Below are positions 27,041 to 34,896 of a DNA stretch of 64,000 bases, one piece after another. Position numbers and translations under genes: made by a program. This DNA is from Anatilimnocola aggregata (GTDB lineage Bacteria > Planctomycetota > Planctomycetia > Pirellulales > Pirellulaceae), in contig NZ_CP036274.1 in the NCBI RefSeq assembly GCF_007747655.1, positions 6,882,001 to 6,946,000 on the forward strand, given 5' to 3'. Positions within the stretch are counted from its first letter, which is position 1; each line of letters opens with the position of its first letter. A model generated the notes under the pieces. It was not told the origin of the DNA, searched no databases, and saw nothing but the letters and a program-made list of their open reading frames with translations.

Positions 27041-27487
27041 ATGCAAAAGCGCATCCTCCTGTGCGACGACGAACTGCACATCCTGCGGGCCGCGGAATTC
27101 AAGTTCTCGCGCGCCGGTTATCACGTGCAATGTGCCGCGAATGGCGAAGAAGCCTGGACGCTGATCGAACAGCAACTACCCGACGTCCTCGTCACCGATT
27201 GCCAAATGCCGCGGCTAAACGGACTCGAACTGGCCCGTCGCATCAAAGATCATCCTGCCACGTGTCACCTCCCCGTCATCATGCTCAGCGCGAAGGGTTT
27301 TGAACTCTCTTCGAGCCAACTGCGCGATGAATACGGCATCGTCAAACTGCTGTGTAAGCCCTTCAGCCCGCGTGAACTGTTCAACGTTGTCGAATCGTTG
27401 CTCGGCGGCCACGAGGGTGCCTCCGATGCGCTCGTCGGTCTGCCCATCGCGGCTACGGTTCCGACTGCAGTCAGCCAATGGCTGTAA
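27041..27487 (+). CDS. CheY-like single-domain response regulator
   Basis: 148 aa. The receiver fold shows the acidic pair in LLCDDE, the phosphorylation site in VLVTDCQMPRLNG (Asp at about 52), the conserved Ser in IMLSAKGF and the Lys in LLCKPFSPREL. There is no output domain; the last 25 residues are a low-complexity tail. It sits 15 bases after the kinase gene and is its likely partner. It may act on the STAS protein or the secretion ATPase downstream. Confidence 0.88.
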   Translation: MQKRILLCDDELHILRAAEFKFSRAGYHVQCAANGEEAWTLIEQQLPDVLVTDCQMPRLNGLELARRIKDHPATCHLPVIMLSAKGFELSSSQLRDEYGIVKLLCKPFSPRELFNVVESLLGGHEGASDALVGLPIAATVPTAVSQWL

Positions 27488-27541
27488 AGCTATTCCAAGC
27501 TTGATCCCGCCCACCTCTCCCACCGCACTTCGATTTCAACC

Positions 27542-27871
27542 ATGAAACTCCCCACAGAAATTTTCGGCGAGGTGGTCGTTGTCCACACGCCCGAAGAATT
27601 GAGCGCTGATACCGCAGGGCAACTCGAAGCGTTCTTGACGAACCTCGATCGCTCGCAGGTGATTATCGACCTCAATGGAAGCGAGACGATCGAAAGTGGC
27701 GGGCTGGAAGCCATTCTCAATGCGCAGGAAACACTGCTGGCGCTCGGTGGCGATATTAAAATCTCGACGACGAACGAGTCCAATCGCAAAATTCTCGAAA
27801 TGACTCGCCTCGATCAACAGTTGGAAGTGTTTGAAACGGTCATCGATGCCGTGAAAAGCTTCGCCGGTTAA
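27542..27871 (+). CDS. STAS-domain protein (anti-anti-sigma-like)
   Basis: 109 aa, the size of a lone STAS domain. The strand-helix pattern fits (VVVHTPEELSADTAGQLEAFL, QVIIDLNGSETIESGGLEAIL). The usual D-S-S/T-G motif reads E-S-G-G, so the phosphorylatable Ser is shifted or used differently. Such proteins bind anti-sigma kinases or partner subunits. It lies within the kinase-receiver-PilB-PilC run with short gaps on each side. Confidence 0.75.
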   Translation: MKLPTEIFGEVVVVHTPEELSADTAGQLEAFLTNLDRSQVIIDLNGSETIESGGLEAILNAQETLLALGGDIKISTTNESNRKILEMTRLDQQLEVFETVIDAVKSFAG

Positions 27872-27897
27872 GAACTTTCACGCGCAGGAGTTTTTCG

Positions 27898-29670
27898 ATG
27901 GTCACCACCGTTCATCACGCCCCGCAGCGACTCGGCAATATTCTGATCGAGAAAGGAATTCTCACGCTCGAGCGCCTGCAGCAGGCGCTCGAAATGCAGA
28001 AGCAATCGGGCGGCACCAAGCTGCTCGGCGAAATCCTCGTCGAAAAAGAATTCTGTTCCGAGGACCAGGTGATCGAGTGCCTGGCGCTCGTCTACGCCCT
28101 GCCGTATGCGAAACTAGAACCGCGATTGGCCGACCCCAAAGTGGTCGACGTGCTGCCGCGCGAGTACATCGAAAAGAACATGGTGTTTCCGCTCTTTCGC
28201 ATTCGCGGCGTACTGACGGTCGCCATGTGCGAGCCGACTAATCTGTTCTTGCTCGACGAGATGAGCCGGGCCACGAACCTGCAAGTGCAAGTGGTCGCTG
28301 CTTCGCCCAAAGACATCCGGCGGATGATCACCACGCTGCCGGACAGCAAGACGTTTGTCATCGATGACATCATCGATAACAACAGTCAGGCCGAAGTCAC
28401 GCTGATCGAGACCGCGATCGACGACATTGGCGACGCCACAGAAATCGCCGGGCAGTCGCCGGTGATTCGGCTGGTGAACTACGTCATCTACAACGCGGTG
28501 AAAGAAGGGGCTAGCGATATTCACATCGAGCCCGCCGAGCGCTGCATGCGCGTGCGGTATCGCATCGACGGCCGCCTCTATAAATCGCTCGAAGTGCCGG
28601 TCAATCTGCTCAATGCCGTGACGAGTCGTATCAAGATCATGGCCTCGCTCGACATTAGCGAGCGTCGCTTGCCACAGGACGGCCGCGTGCATGTGATGCT
28701 CGACGGCCGCAAAGTTGACCTGCGTATCAGCACGTTTCCAGGCAATCGCGGCGAAAAGACGGTTATCCGCGTGCTCGATACCCGCAGCGTGTCGCTCAAC
28801 TTGCGCGATCTGGGCTTTGCCGAAGATGTGCTCGAACCGCTGCAGACAGGCATTCGCGCGCCGAATGGAATCATCCTGGTAACGGGACCGACAGGCAGCG
28901 GCAAAAGTACGACCCTCTACGCGGCGCTCAACGAGATCGCCTCGATGGAGAACAATATCTGCACTGTCGAAGACCCGATCGAGTATCACCTGTCGCTCAT
29001 CAATCAGTTTCAGGTGCAGGAACGCGTGGGACTCACGTTTTCGAAAGCGCTGCGAACTTTGCTTAGGCAGGATCCCGACGTAATCATGGTCGGCGAAGTC
29101 CGCGATGAAGAAACCGCGCGAACCGCCATTCAAGCGGCACTCACGGGTCACTTGGTGCTGAGCACGTTACACACCAACGATTCACCGTCGGCCATCACGC
29201 GACTCATTAACATTGGCGTCGAGTCGTACTTGATCTCGGCCGCGCTCAACGTGGTCTTGGCCCAGCGGCTGGTCCGGCGCGTCTGCCCGAAGTGTCGCAC
29301 TGCCTACGAACTCCCGCGCCCGCTCCGCAAAACGCTGGAGCGGATGGGGCATGGCATGGACGTGTTTTACAAAGGCGCGGGTTGCAAGCGGTGCCGCAAC
29401 ACGGGCTATAGCGGCCGCGTGGGCGTACACGAGTTGCTGCAAATCGACGACCGGTTGCGTGACGCGATTGTCGCCAATGCTTCGGTTTCCGAAATGCGCC
29501 GCATCGGCCTCGAGAATGGCATGGTCACATTGCGGAAGGACGGTTTCCGCAAAGTGAAAGAAGGGCTGACCACCGTCGAAGAGATCATTCAAATCACCGG
29601 CGAGAGCGCGATTGCCGAACGGGCAGAACGTACGGGCTCGGTGGTTGAAGACGTCATTTCCACGACATAA
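27898..29670 (+). CDS. Type IV pilus / type II secretion ATPase (PilB/GspE)
   Basis: 590 aa. An N-terminal MshEN-type domain (RLGNILIEKGILTLERLQQAL) is followed by the ATPase core with Walker A GPTGSGKST at about 330-338, Asp and His boxes (VEDPIEYHL, LTGHLVLSTLHTN) and Walker B DPDVIMVGEVRDEET. A zinc-binding tetracysteine lies at about 463-499 (CPKC and CKRC), as in assembly ATPases, which PilT retraction motors lack. It powers pilin polymerisation from the cytoplasm. It is followed by its membrane-platform partner. Confidence 0.92.
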   Translation: MVTTVHHAPQRLGNILIEKGILTLERLQQALEMQKQSGGTKLLGEILVEKEFCSEDQVIECLALVYALPYAKLEPRLADPKVVDVLPREYIEKNMVFPLFRIRGVLTVAMCEPTNLFLLDEMSRATNLQVQVVAASPKDIRRMITTLPDSKTFVIDDIIDNNSQAEVTLIETAIDDIGDATEIAGQSPVIRLVNYVIYNAVKEGASDIHIEPAERCMRVRYRIDGRLYKSLEVPVNLLNAVTSRIKIMASLDISERRLPQDGRVHVMLDGRKVDLRISTFPGNRGEKTVIRVLDTRSVSLNLRDLGFAEDVLEPLQTGIRAPNGIILVTGPTGSGKSTTLYAALNEIASMENNICTVEDPIEYHLSLINQFQVQERVGLTFSKALRTLLRQDPDVIMVGEVRDEETARTAIQAALTGHLVLSTLHTNDSPSAITRLINIGVESYLISAALNVVLAQRLVRRVCPKCRTAYELPRPLRKTLERMGHGMDVFYKGAGCKRCRNTGYSGRVGVHELLQIDDRLRDAIVANASVSEMRRIGLENGMVTLRKDGFRKVKEGLTTVEEIIQITGESAIAERAERTGSVVEDVISTT

Positions 29671-29732
29671 CGGTTTATTGAAAGAGAAGTTCCCTCGCGC
29701 ACGCGGCAGGATTAGTAAGAACGAGTTCACGT

Positions 29733-30938
29733 ATGACAGCCATCACCTTTGAATTTGTCGCTCGCGACCCGCTGGGCGCGACACAAGATGGCACCATCTC
29801 AGCTGCATCGCGCGAAGAGGCTTTGCAAAAGTTACGGCGCGACGGACTGCAGGTCGTGGAACTGGAAGAAGAGGAAGTCAGTGTCGGCCTACTGCCGAGC
29901 CGCGTCAGCAAGAACGACATTGTCTATGTCACGGGGCAGTTGGCGGTGATGGTGGATACCGGAATCACCCTCTCGGTAGCTTTGGAAAGCATTGCCAAGC
30001 AAGAACAAAACACCACGCTCAAAGCGGTGTTGCTCGATTTGAAGACACAGGTGGAAGGGGGCGAAGATTTCTCCGCGGCCCTATCCAAGCACACGAAGCA
30101 TTTTGATCGTACTTACATTGCTTTAATCCGGGCGAGTGAAAAGACGGGCACACTGGCGGAAATGCTGGAGAGCATCTCGCTCTACATGCGCAACCAACTC
30201 GATACCGCGCAGAAAGTTCGGGGTGCGCTGGCCTATCCGACGGTCATGCTCGTGCTGGCGACAGGCGTGACGATCTTCCTGCTCACTTACGTGCTGCCGA
30301 AGTTTGAGCCCCTCTTCACCCGCAAGGGGATCAAGTTGCCGGTGATGACCACGGTCCTGATGACCACTTCGGACGTGATGCTCGACTATTGGTGGGCCTG
30401 GTTGATCGGCGTCGTCGTGGCAGTGGTCACCTTTTTCGTCGGTCGCAAGACACCGACCGGCCGAGCGATCATGGATTGGCTGGCGATCAACACTCCCATC
30501 ATCGGGCCACTGGTTCGCAAGGTGATCCTGAGCCGCAGCGTACGCACACTGGGAACGATGGTCGAAAGTGGCGTGTCGATGCTCGATGCCCTCCGCCTGG
30601 CGGGTGAAGTGTCGGCGAACGTCTATTACGAGAAGGCCTGGAATCATGCAATCGATCAGGTGACCGAAGGCAAAAGCATTTGCGATTCGCTACATGGCAA
30701 TAAGCTGTTTCCGGGGCCGCTCGTGCAGATGATTGCCGCTGGCGAAGATACCGGCAAACTCGATCACGTTCTGCGGAAAGTCAGTTTGCACTACGACAAG
30801 GAAGTGGAAACCGCCATCAAGTCGGCGACGACCATGCTCGAGCCGTTGATGATCACTGTCATGGGTGTGGTAGTTGGCGGGATTGCAATGGGACTGCTCT
30901 TGCCCATCTTCTCATTGAGCCGTGCTCCGGCTGGATGA
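29733..30938 (+). CDS. Type IV pilus / type II secretion platform protein (PilC/GspF)
   Basis: 401 aa, the normal length for the family. Two T2SSF domains (about 70-190 and 270-390) are seen, each with a hydrophobic helix (PTVMLVLATGVTIFLLTYVLP; WWAWLIGVVVAVVTFFVG; LMITVMGVVVGGIAMGLLLPIF). It anchors the ATPase in the inner membrane. With the ATPase, STAS, receiver and kinase genes it forms one block. No pilin or secretin gene lies in the window. Confidence 0.92.
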   Translation: MTAITFEFVARDPLGATQDGTISAASREEALQKLRRDGLQVVELEEEEVSVGLLPSRVSKNDIVYVTGQLAVMVDTGITLSVALESIAKQEQNTTLKAVLLDLKTQVEGGEDFSAALSKHTKHFDRTYIALIRASEKTGTLAEMLESISLYMRNQLDTAQKVRGALAYPTVMLVLATGVTIFLLTYVLPKFEPLFTRKGIKLPVMTTVLMTTSDVMLDYWWAWLIGVVVAVVTFFVGRKTPTGRAIMDWLAINTPIIGPLVRKVILSRSVRTLGTMVESGVSMLDALRLAGEVSANVYYEKAWNHAIDQVTEGKSICDSLHGNKLFPGPLVQMIAAGEDTGKLDHVLRKVSLHYDKEVETAIKSATTMLEPLMITVMGVVVGGIAMGLLLPIFSLSRAPAG

Positions 30939-31383
30939 TTCGCGGGCTCCCGCCGAAGTTGCGAATCTTTGCTGGTTATTCCGTGAAGTTTGCTTATGCC
31001 ACGGCACGATTTCGCGGATAGATGCCTAGTCTTTAAGCACCGGCCGCTGACCATCTTGTCAGCGACGTCAAAGGGAAATTCGCGAGAAAAAACTTCGGAC
31101 AGCCTTGGCACGCTGTAAATCAATGTTTTGAAATGATTTGCGATTGCTCGCCAGAATTCTGCTGGCACTAGCACGCCAGTTTGGCACGGGTCGTGCAATA
31201 TGCTTCCTTCGTCAGCGGGAACAATAGAGTGAAAGAAGCAAACCTTCACACTTTCTTCGGACTCGCTCAACACAAATCAGTCATGTTTGGACTCACAAGC
31301 TCGTTTCAGTGAGGTTGGTTCTGCGGCTTGCAAGTTGATTCGCTCAACTCCGACTCCCGCCGAATCCAGTGCCCGCTTAACGA
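30939..31383. other. Intergenic region upstream of the structured repeat array
   Basis: 445 bases. No coding frame is convincing; the reverse frame here largely overlaps the secretion gene. The last 100 bases are less ordered and presumably hold the promoter of the repeat array, but no clean -35/-10 pair was identified. Confidence 0.4.
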
Positions 31384-31848
31384 TATCGCCCGTTGCTGTC
31401 CGGCATCTGAATTCGCGGGAGGGAGAGGCCTTCGGATTCAGGTGCCCGGACGCACCGAGCTCCTTGAAGTCACTAACAAAACCGTATCGCCCGTTGCTGC
31501 CCGGCATCCGAATTTGGGGGAGGGAGAGGCCTTCAAGTTCAGGTGCCCGGGCGCACCGTACAAGAGTGAGGTCGAATGACCTCCTGGGTTCAAAACAACC
31601 CAGTTTGATATCGCCCGTTGCTGCTTGGCGTCTGAATTTGAGGGAGGGAGAGGCCTTCAAGTTCAGGTGCCAGGCGCACCGTACAAAAGTGAGGTCGAAT
31701 GACCTCCTGAGCCTGACCGGCTCAGTCTAGTATCGCCCGTTGCTGTCCGGCATCTGAATTCGCGGGAGGGAGAGGCCTTCGAATTCAGGTGCCCGGACGC
31801 ACCGTGCGGCGATTCTTTCGAAAACCGGACCTTGTGTCCGGTCTTTTT
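31384..31848 (+). ncRNA. Four-copy tandem structured repeat with intrinsic terminator (candidate ncRNA)
   Basis: Conserved cores of about 74 bases start with TATCGCCCGTTGCTG at 31384, 31485, 31609 and 31731. Each core folds into a long stem (for example TCTGAATTCG with CGAATTCAGG in copy 4) capped by a conserved purine-rich loop GGGAGGGAGAGGCC. Stem bases change together between copies (ATTCG with CGAATT in copy 4, ATTTG with CAAGTT in copies 2 and 3), which indicates selection on structure. Copies 2 and 3 are followed by extra hairpins: GAGGTC-GAAT-GACCTC in both, then CTGGGTT...AACCCAG in one and CTGAGCC...GGCTCAG in the other. A terminator closes the array. Orientation + is inferred from the terminator. 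Confidence 0.65.
31824..31848 (+). terminator. Intrinsic terminator closing the repeat array
   Basis: ACCGGAC (31824-31830), a five-base loop, GTCCGGT (31836-31842) and then CTTTTT. A strong, canonical rho-independent terminator, 20 bases after the fourth repeat core. Confidence 0.85.
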
Positions 31849-32016
31849 GTTTCTTGGCTAGGCTCCGTGGCCAAATTGTTACCCGGCCCCATGGCGAGGT
31901 TTCGCCGGATCAGTTTCGCCGGATCAAGAAACCGGGAAATTGATTCTCGCCAGTTGAAATCGCCGGCATTTGCCTCGCCTTACGCGGGGTTGGCCCGGTT
32001 TTGTTATCATGCGGGC

Positions 32017-32616
32017 ATGTTTACTGGCCTCGTAGAAGAATTGGGAACCATCACCGCCGTTGTGCCGCAGGGTGCAGCTGTGGAGTTGTCGCTGCATGCT
32101 CCATTGGTGGCCAGCGATGCTGCAATTGGCGATAGCATTTCCGTAAATGGCTGCTGTTTGACTGTTGTCCGACGAGAGGGGGATGTCCTCTCGTTCGAAG
32201 CCGGTAGCGAGACCCTGTCGCGCACGAATTTGGGTCGGTTGCACTCCGGCAGTCGCGTGAATCTCGAACGTTCGCTGAAAGTCGGCGATCGGCTGGGTGG
32301 TCACTATGTTTCTGGCCACATCGATGCTCTGGCCACGCTCGACCGGCGACTGGAAGAAGGGCCTTGGGCCTTTCTTTGGTTCCGGGTGCCGGCTGAATTG
32401 TCTCGTCAGTTGGCCTCAAAAGGCTCCGTGGCCGTCGACGGCGTGAGCCTGACGCTCGTCGAATGTATGGCGGATCAGTTCAGCGTCGCCCTGATACCGC
32501 ACACCCTAGCGGTGACCACTTTAGGACAACTCCAGCCCGGCGATGCGGTGAACATCGAGACAGATTTACTCGCCAAGTACGTGCAGCGGCAGTTAGCATT
32601 TGTAGTAGACCGCTAA
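32017..32616 (+). CDS. ribE: Riboflavin synthase alpha subunit
   Basis: 199 aa from the ATG at 32017 (FTGLVEELGTI), the standard start of this family; an upstream-extended frame adds 76 unlikely residues. Two homologous lumazine-binding barrels of about 95 residues are seen, with SVNGCCLTVV in the first and AVDGVSLTLVE in the second. It converts two molecules of dimethyl-ribityl-lumazine to riboflavin. ribH lies 8 kb away in this window, so the pathway is scattered. No FMN riboswitch was seen upstream. Confidence 0.95.
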   Translation: MFTGLVEELGTITAVVPQGAAVELSLHAPLVASDAAIGDSISVNGCCLTVVRREGDVLSFEAGSETLSRTNLGRLHSGSRVNLERSLKVGDRLGGHYVSGHIDALATLDRRLEEGPWAFLWFRVPAELSRQLASKGSVAVDGVSLTLVECMADQFSVALIPHTLAVTTLGQLQPGDAVNIETDLLAKYVQRQLAFVVDR

Positions 32617-32666
32617 CCGCAAACCCGTTGGCACGATTCGTTACCTCACATTGATCGCAAAGCCTC

Positions 32667-33569
32667 ATGCCTTCCGCCCGTCAGACCGTTTCGTATTTAA
32701 CTCGCCGCTTTCAAGAAGCGGGCATCCGGCCCGAGGTACGTCACGGCCAGAATTTTCTCATCGACCTGAATCTGCTCGATGTGCTGCTGGAAACGGCAGC
32801 CCCGAACGCCAACGATGTGATCCTGGAAGTCGGCACCGGTATGGGCTCATTGACCTCGATGCTCGCCGATCATGCCGCGCATGTTGTAACGGTGGAGATC
32901 GACGCCCGGTTGCATCAAATGGCAGCTGAAGAACTCGAACCGCAAGCCAACATCACCATGCTGCTGCAGGATGCCCTGCGCAACAAAAACAACATCGCCG
33001 ACAGTGTGCTGGACGAAGTTCGCAAGCACGTGAATGCGGTTCCCGGCCGGCAATTCAAGCTGGTGGCAAACTTGCCTTACAACATTGCCACGCCGATTCT
33101 CTCGAACCTGCTGACGGTCGATCCACTGCCGGTTTCGCTGACGGCCACCATTCAAAAAGAACTGGCCGACCGCATGATCGCGCCCCCCGGTGTGAAAGAT
33201 TACAGCGCGCTGAGTGTGTGGATGCAGTCGCTGTGCGATCTGCAAATCGCCCGGATCTTGCCCCCGCAGGTTTTTTGGCCGCGGCCGCGCGTGCAGTCCG
33301 CCATCATTCACATTGTGCCCGACCCGGCCAAGCGGGCAGCCATTCCGGACCTGGAATTCTTCCACACGTTTGTCCGCGGGCTGTTTCTACATCGGCGTAA
33401 GTTTTTGCGCAGCGGACTGGTGGCCTCGATGCAAGAACATCTCGATAAGCCGGGTGTCGACGAAGTCCTCGCGCCGTTCGAATATCCCACCGACGTTCGC
33501 GCCGAGCAGCTTTCGCTCGAACAGATTCAGAAACTATCGGAAGCGTTCCGCCTGCGCCTGGCGGTTTGA
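32667..33569 (+). CDS. rsmA: 16S rRNA (adenine1518-N6/adenine1519-N6)-dimethyltransferase
   Basis: 300 aa. GQNFLIDLNLLDVLL, the SAM-binding ILEVGTGMGSLTSML and the catalytic NLPYNIATPILSNLL are the classical KsgA motifs. The C-terminal helical domain (FVRGLFLHRRKFLRSGL) contacts helix 45 of 16S rRNA. It dimethylates two adjacent adenines late in small-subunit assembly. It starts 50 bases after ribE and is probably co-transcribed. Confidence 0.94.
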   Translation: MPSARQTVSYLTRRFQEAGIRPEVRHGQNFLIDLNLLDVLLETAAPNANDVILEVGTGMGSLTSMLADHAAHVVTVEIDARLHQMAAEELEPQANITMLLQDALRNKNNIADSVLDEVRKHVNAVPGRQFKLVANLPYNIATPILSNLLTVDPLPVSLTATIQKELADRMIAPPGVKDYSALSVWMQSLCDLQIARILPPQVFWPRPRVQSAIIHIVPDPAKRAAIPDLEFFHTFVRGLFLHRRKFLRSGLVASMQEHLDKPGVDEVLAPFEYPTDVRAEQLSLEQIQKLSEAFRLRLAV

Positions 33570-33623
33570 TGTAAACCACTGCAATTCGCTCGATCTCCAG
33601 CACACCTGCCCCTGGATGCCGCG

Positions 33624-33935
33624 ATGAATGTGCCTGTTCCTCCCTCGCCCAACACTCTTGGCAAAACGAGCCTGGTGCTAGGTGTCATTGGCAGCTTCTT
33701 CGTGGTGCTGATCGGACTTTGTGCCGGCGTGAGCAAGCAGCAAGGTTGGCTCCCAGCGGTGGGACCGCTCCTACTTATCTTCGGCGGAGCTTTCACTTTT
33801 CTCGGCTTTCTCAGCTTGCTGCTCGGTGTGCTGGGCATCTTTCACCGCTCGCGGGGCACCGCTATTGCCGGCGTGATCCTCGGCGTCATCACCATTCTGC
33901 TCTTCGCGGCGATTGTGACCGAAGCGGGCAAATAG
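33624..33935 (+). CDS. Small membrane protein, DUF4190-like
   Basis: 103 aa, with three hydrophobic segments (LGVIGSFFVVLIGLCAGV; LLLIFGGAFTFLGFLSLLLGVLGIF; TAIAGVILGVITILLFAAIV) separated by short basic loops. The layout resembles DUF4190-type proteins, which have no known function. It lies 55 bases after rsmA on the same strand. Confidence 0.65.
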   Translation: MNVPVPPSPNTLGKTSLVLGVIGSFFVVLIGLCAGVSKQQGWLPAVGPLLLIFGGAFTFLGFLSLLLGVLGIFHRSRGTAIAGVILGVITILLFAAIVTEAGK

Positions 33936-34150
33936 CCATCCGCTCCGCTAGCACCGGTTACGGAATCTTCACAGTTCGTATTGGTGTTTTCGGGGCCGAT
34001 TATTATCCTACCTCTCGTTGCTGACCTCAGCGGCCACCCTCGACAAATGAATTGTCGTCGCCGTTTAGCCAGCAATCTCCTGTCACTGCCTTGCTGACAC
34101 ACCGTGTTCTGTCCGGCCAATTCGCACGTCGATTCGGGAAGGAACCCGCC

Positions 34151-34669
34151 ATGACTACCTCCGCCAAACACCAGGCGCCCGTCCATATCCGTTGGATGAT
34201 TCGCCGCGACATGGCCGAGGTCCTGCAGATCGAGGATCGCAGTTTCGAGTTCTCGTGGTCGGAAGAAGACTTCATCCGCTGCTTGCGTCAACGCAACTGC
34301 ATCGGCATGATCGCCGAGCACAACGAGCGGGTCGTGGGCTTCATGATCTACGAACTCCATCGCAATCGCCTGCATGTCCTCAACTTTGCCGTACACCCCG
34401 ATTTTCGCCGCCGCAATGTCGGCACCCAGATGCTCCGCAAGCTGGTAAGCAAATTGTCGCCGCAACGTCGCAGCCGCATCATGCTGGAAGTGCGCGAAAC
34501 GAATCTCGATGCTCAGTTGTTCTTCCGCGACTGCGGCTTTAAGGCGGTTTCGCTGCTGCGAGACTTCTACGAAGACACGACCGAAGACGCCTACCTGATG
34601 CAGTTCCGCTATACCGCTGCCGCCGCTGAAGCCGCCAATACGGAACAAGTCCGTCGTCTGGCCGGCTAG
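34151..34669 (+). CDS. rimI: GNAT acetyltransferase, RimI-like
   Basis: 172 aa from the ATG at 34151, which follows GGGAAGGAAC; an earlier frame start at 34052 is unlikely. The GNAT core has the acetyl-CoA motif (VHPDFRRRNVGTQML) and the end-strand segment NLDAQLFFRDCGFKAV. RimI acetylates the N-terminal alanine of ribosomal protein S18. The 15-residue N-terminal and 20-residue C-terminal (AAAAEAANTEQVRR) tails are longer than usual. A related GNAT with another substrate is possible. Confidence 0.8.
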   Translation: MTTSAKHQAPVHIRWMIRRDMAEVLQIEDRSFEFSWSEEDFIRCLRQRNCIGMIAEHNERVVGFMIYELHRNRLHVLNFAVHPDFRRRNVGTQMLRKLVSKLSPQRRSRIMLEVRETNLDAQLFFRDCGFKAVSLLRDFYEDTTEDAYLMQFRYTAAAAEAANTEQVRRLAG

Positions 34670-34698
34670 GGCAATTTGCTGCCGGAATATCAATTTGC

Positions 34699-34734
34699 AG
34701 ACGCAATCGCCTCTTTCGATTGCGTCTCTTCTTG
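34699..34734 (+). terminator. Intrinsic terminator after the rimI-like gene
   Basis: AGACGCAATCG (34699-34709) and CGATTGCGTCT (34717-34727) flank a seven-base loop and are followed by CTTCTT. It separates the rimI unit from the cytochrome genes. Confidence 0.75.
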
Positions 34735-34896
34735 CGCTATCCGCACAACTCGCCAATCTCCGGCCCCTCTCATTTTTCAGCTGCGGATAGTTGACACTAG
34801 GGGCGCTGGCCAAGCATGATTGGGGGCCCAATCGCGCGGCAGCCAACGGGCTGATTGCGCGCTCGCCTTTGCCGCCCATCCCAGCTGGAGTTCCCC

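Noticed and set aside
28114-29151. Reverse-strand frame of 345 codons
   Set aside because: It is antisense to the PilB ATPase core.
31277-31660. Reverse-strand frame across the structured repeats
   Set aside because: It is made only of translated repeat sequence with no family match; covarying stems show that structure, not codons, is under selection.
31384-31804. CRISPR array or integron attC sites
   Set aside because: The repeat cores are 74 bases long, unevenly spaced and palindromic throughout, with no cas or integron integrase gene near; attC core sites are absent.
30938-32017. FMN riboswitch upstream of ribE
   Set aside because: The conserved RFN sequence elements were not found; only the repeat array and its terminator lie there.
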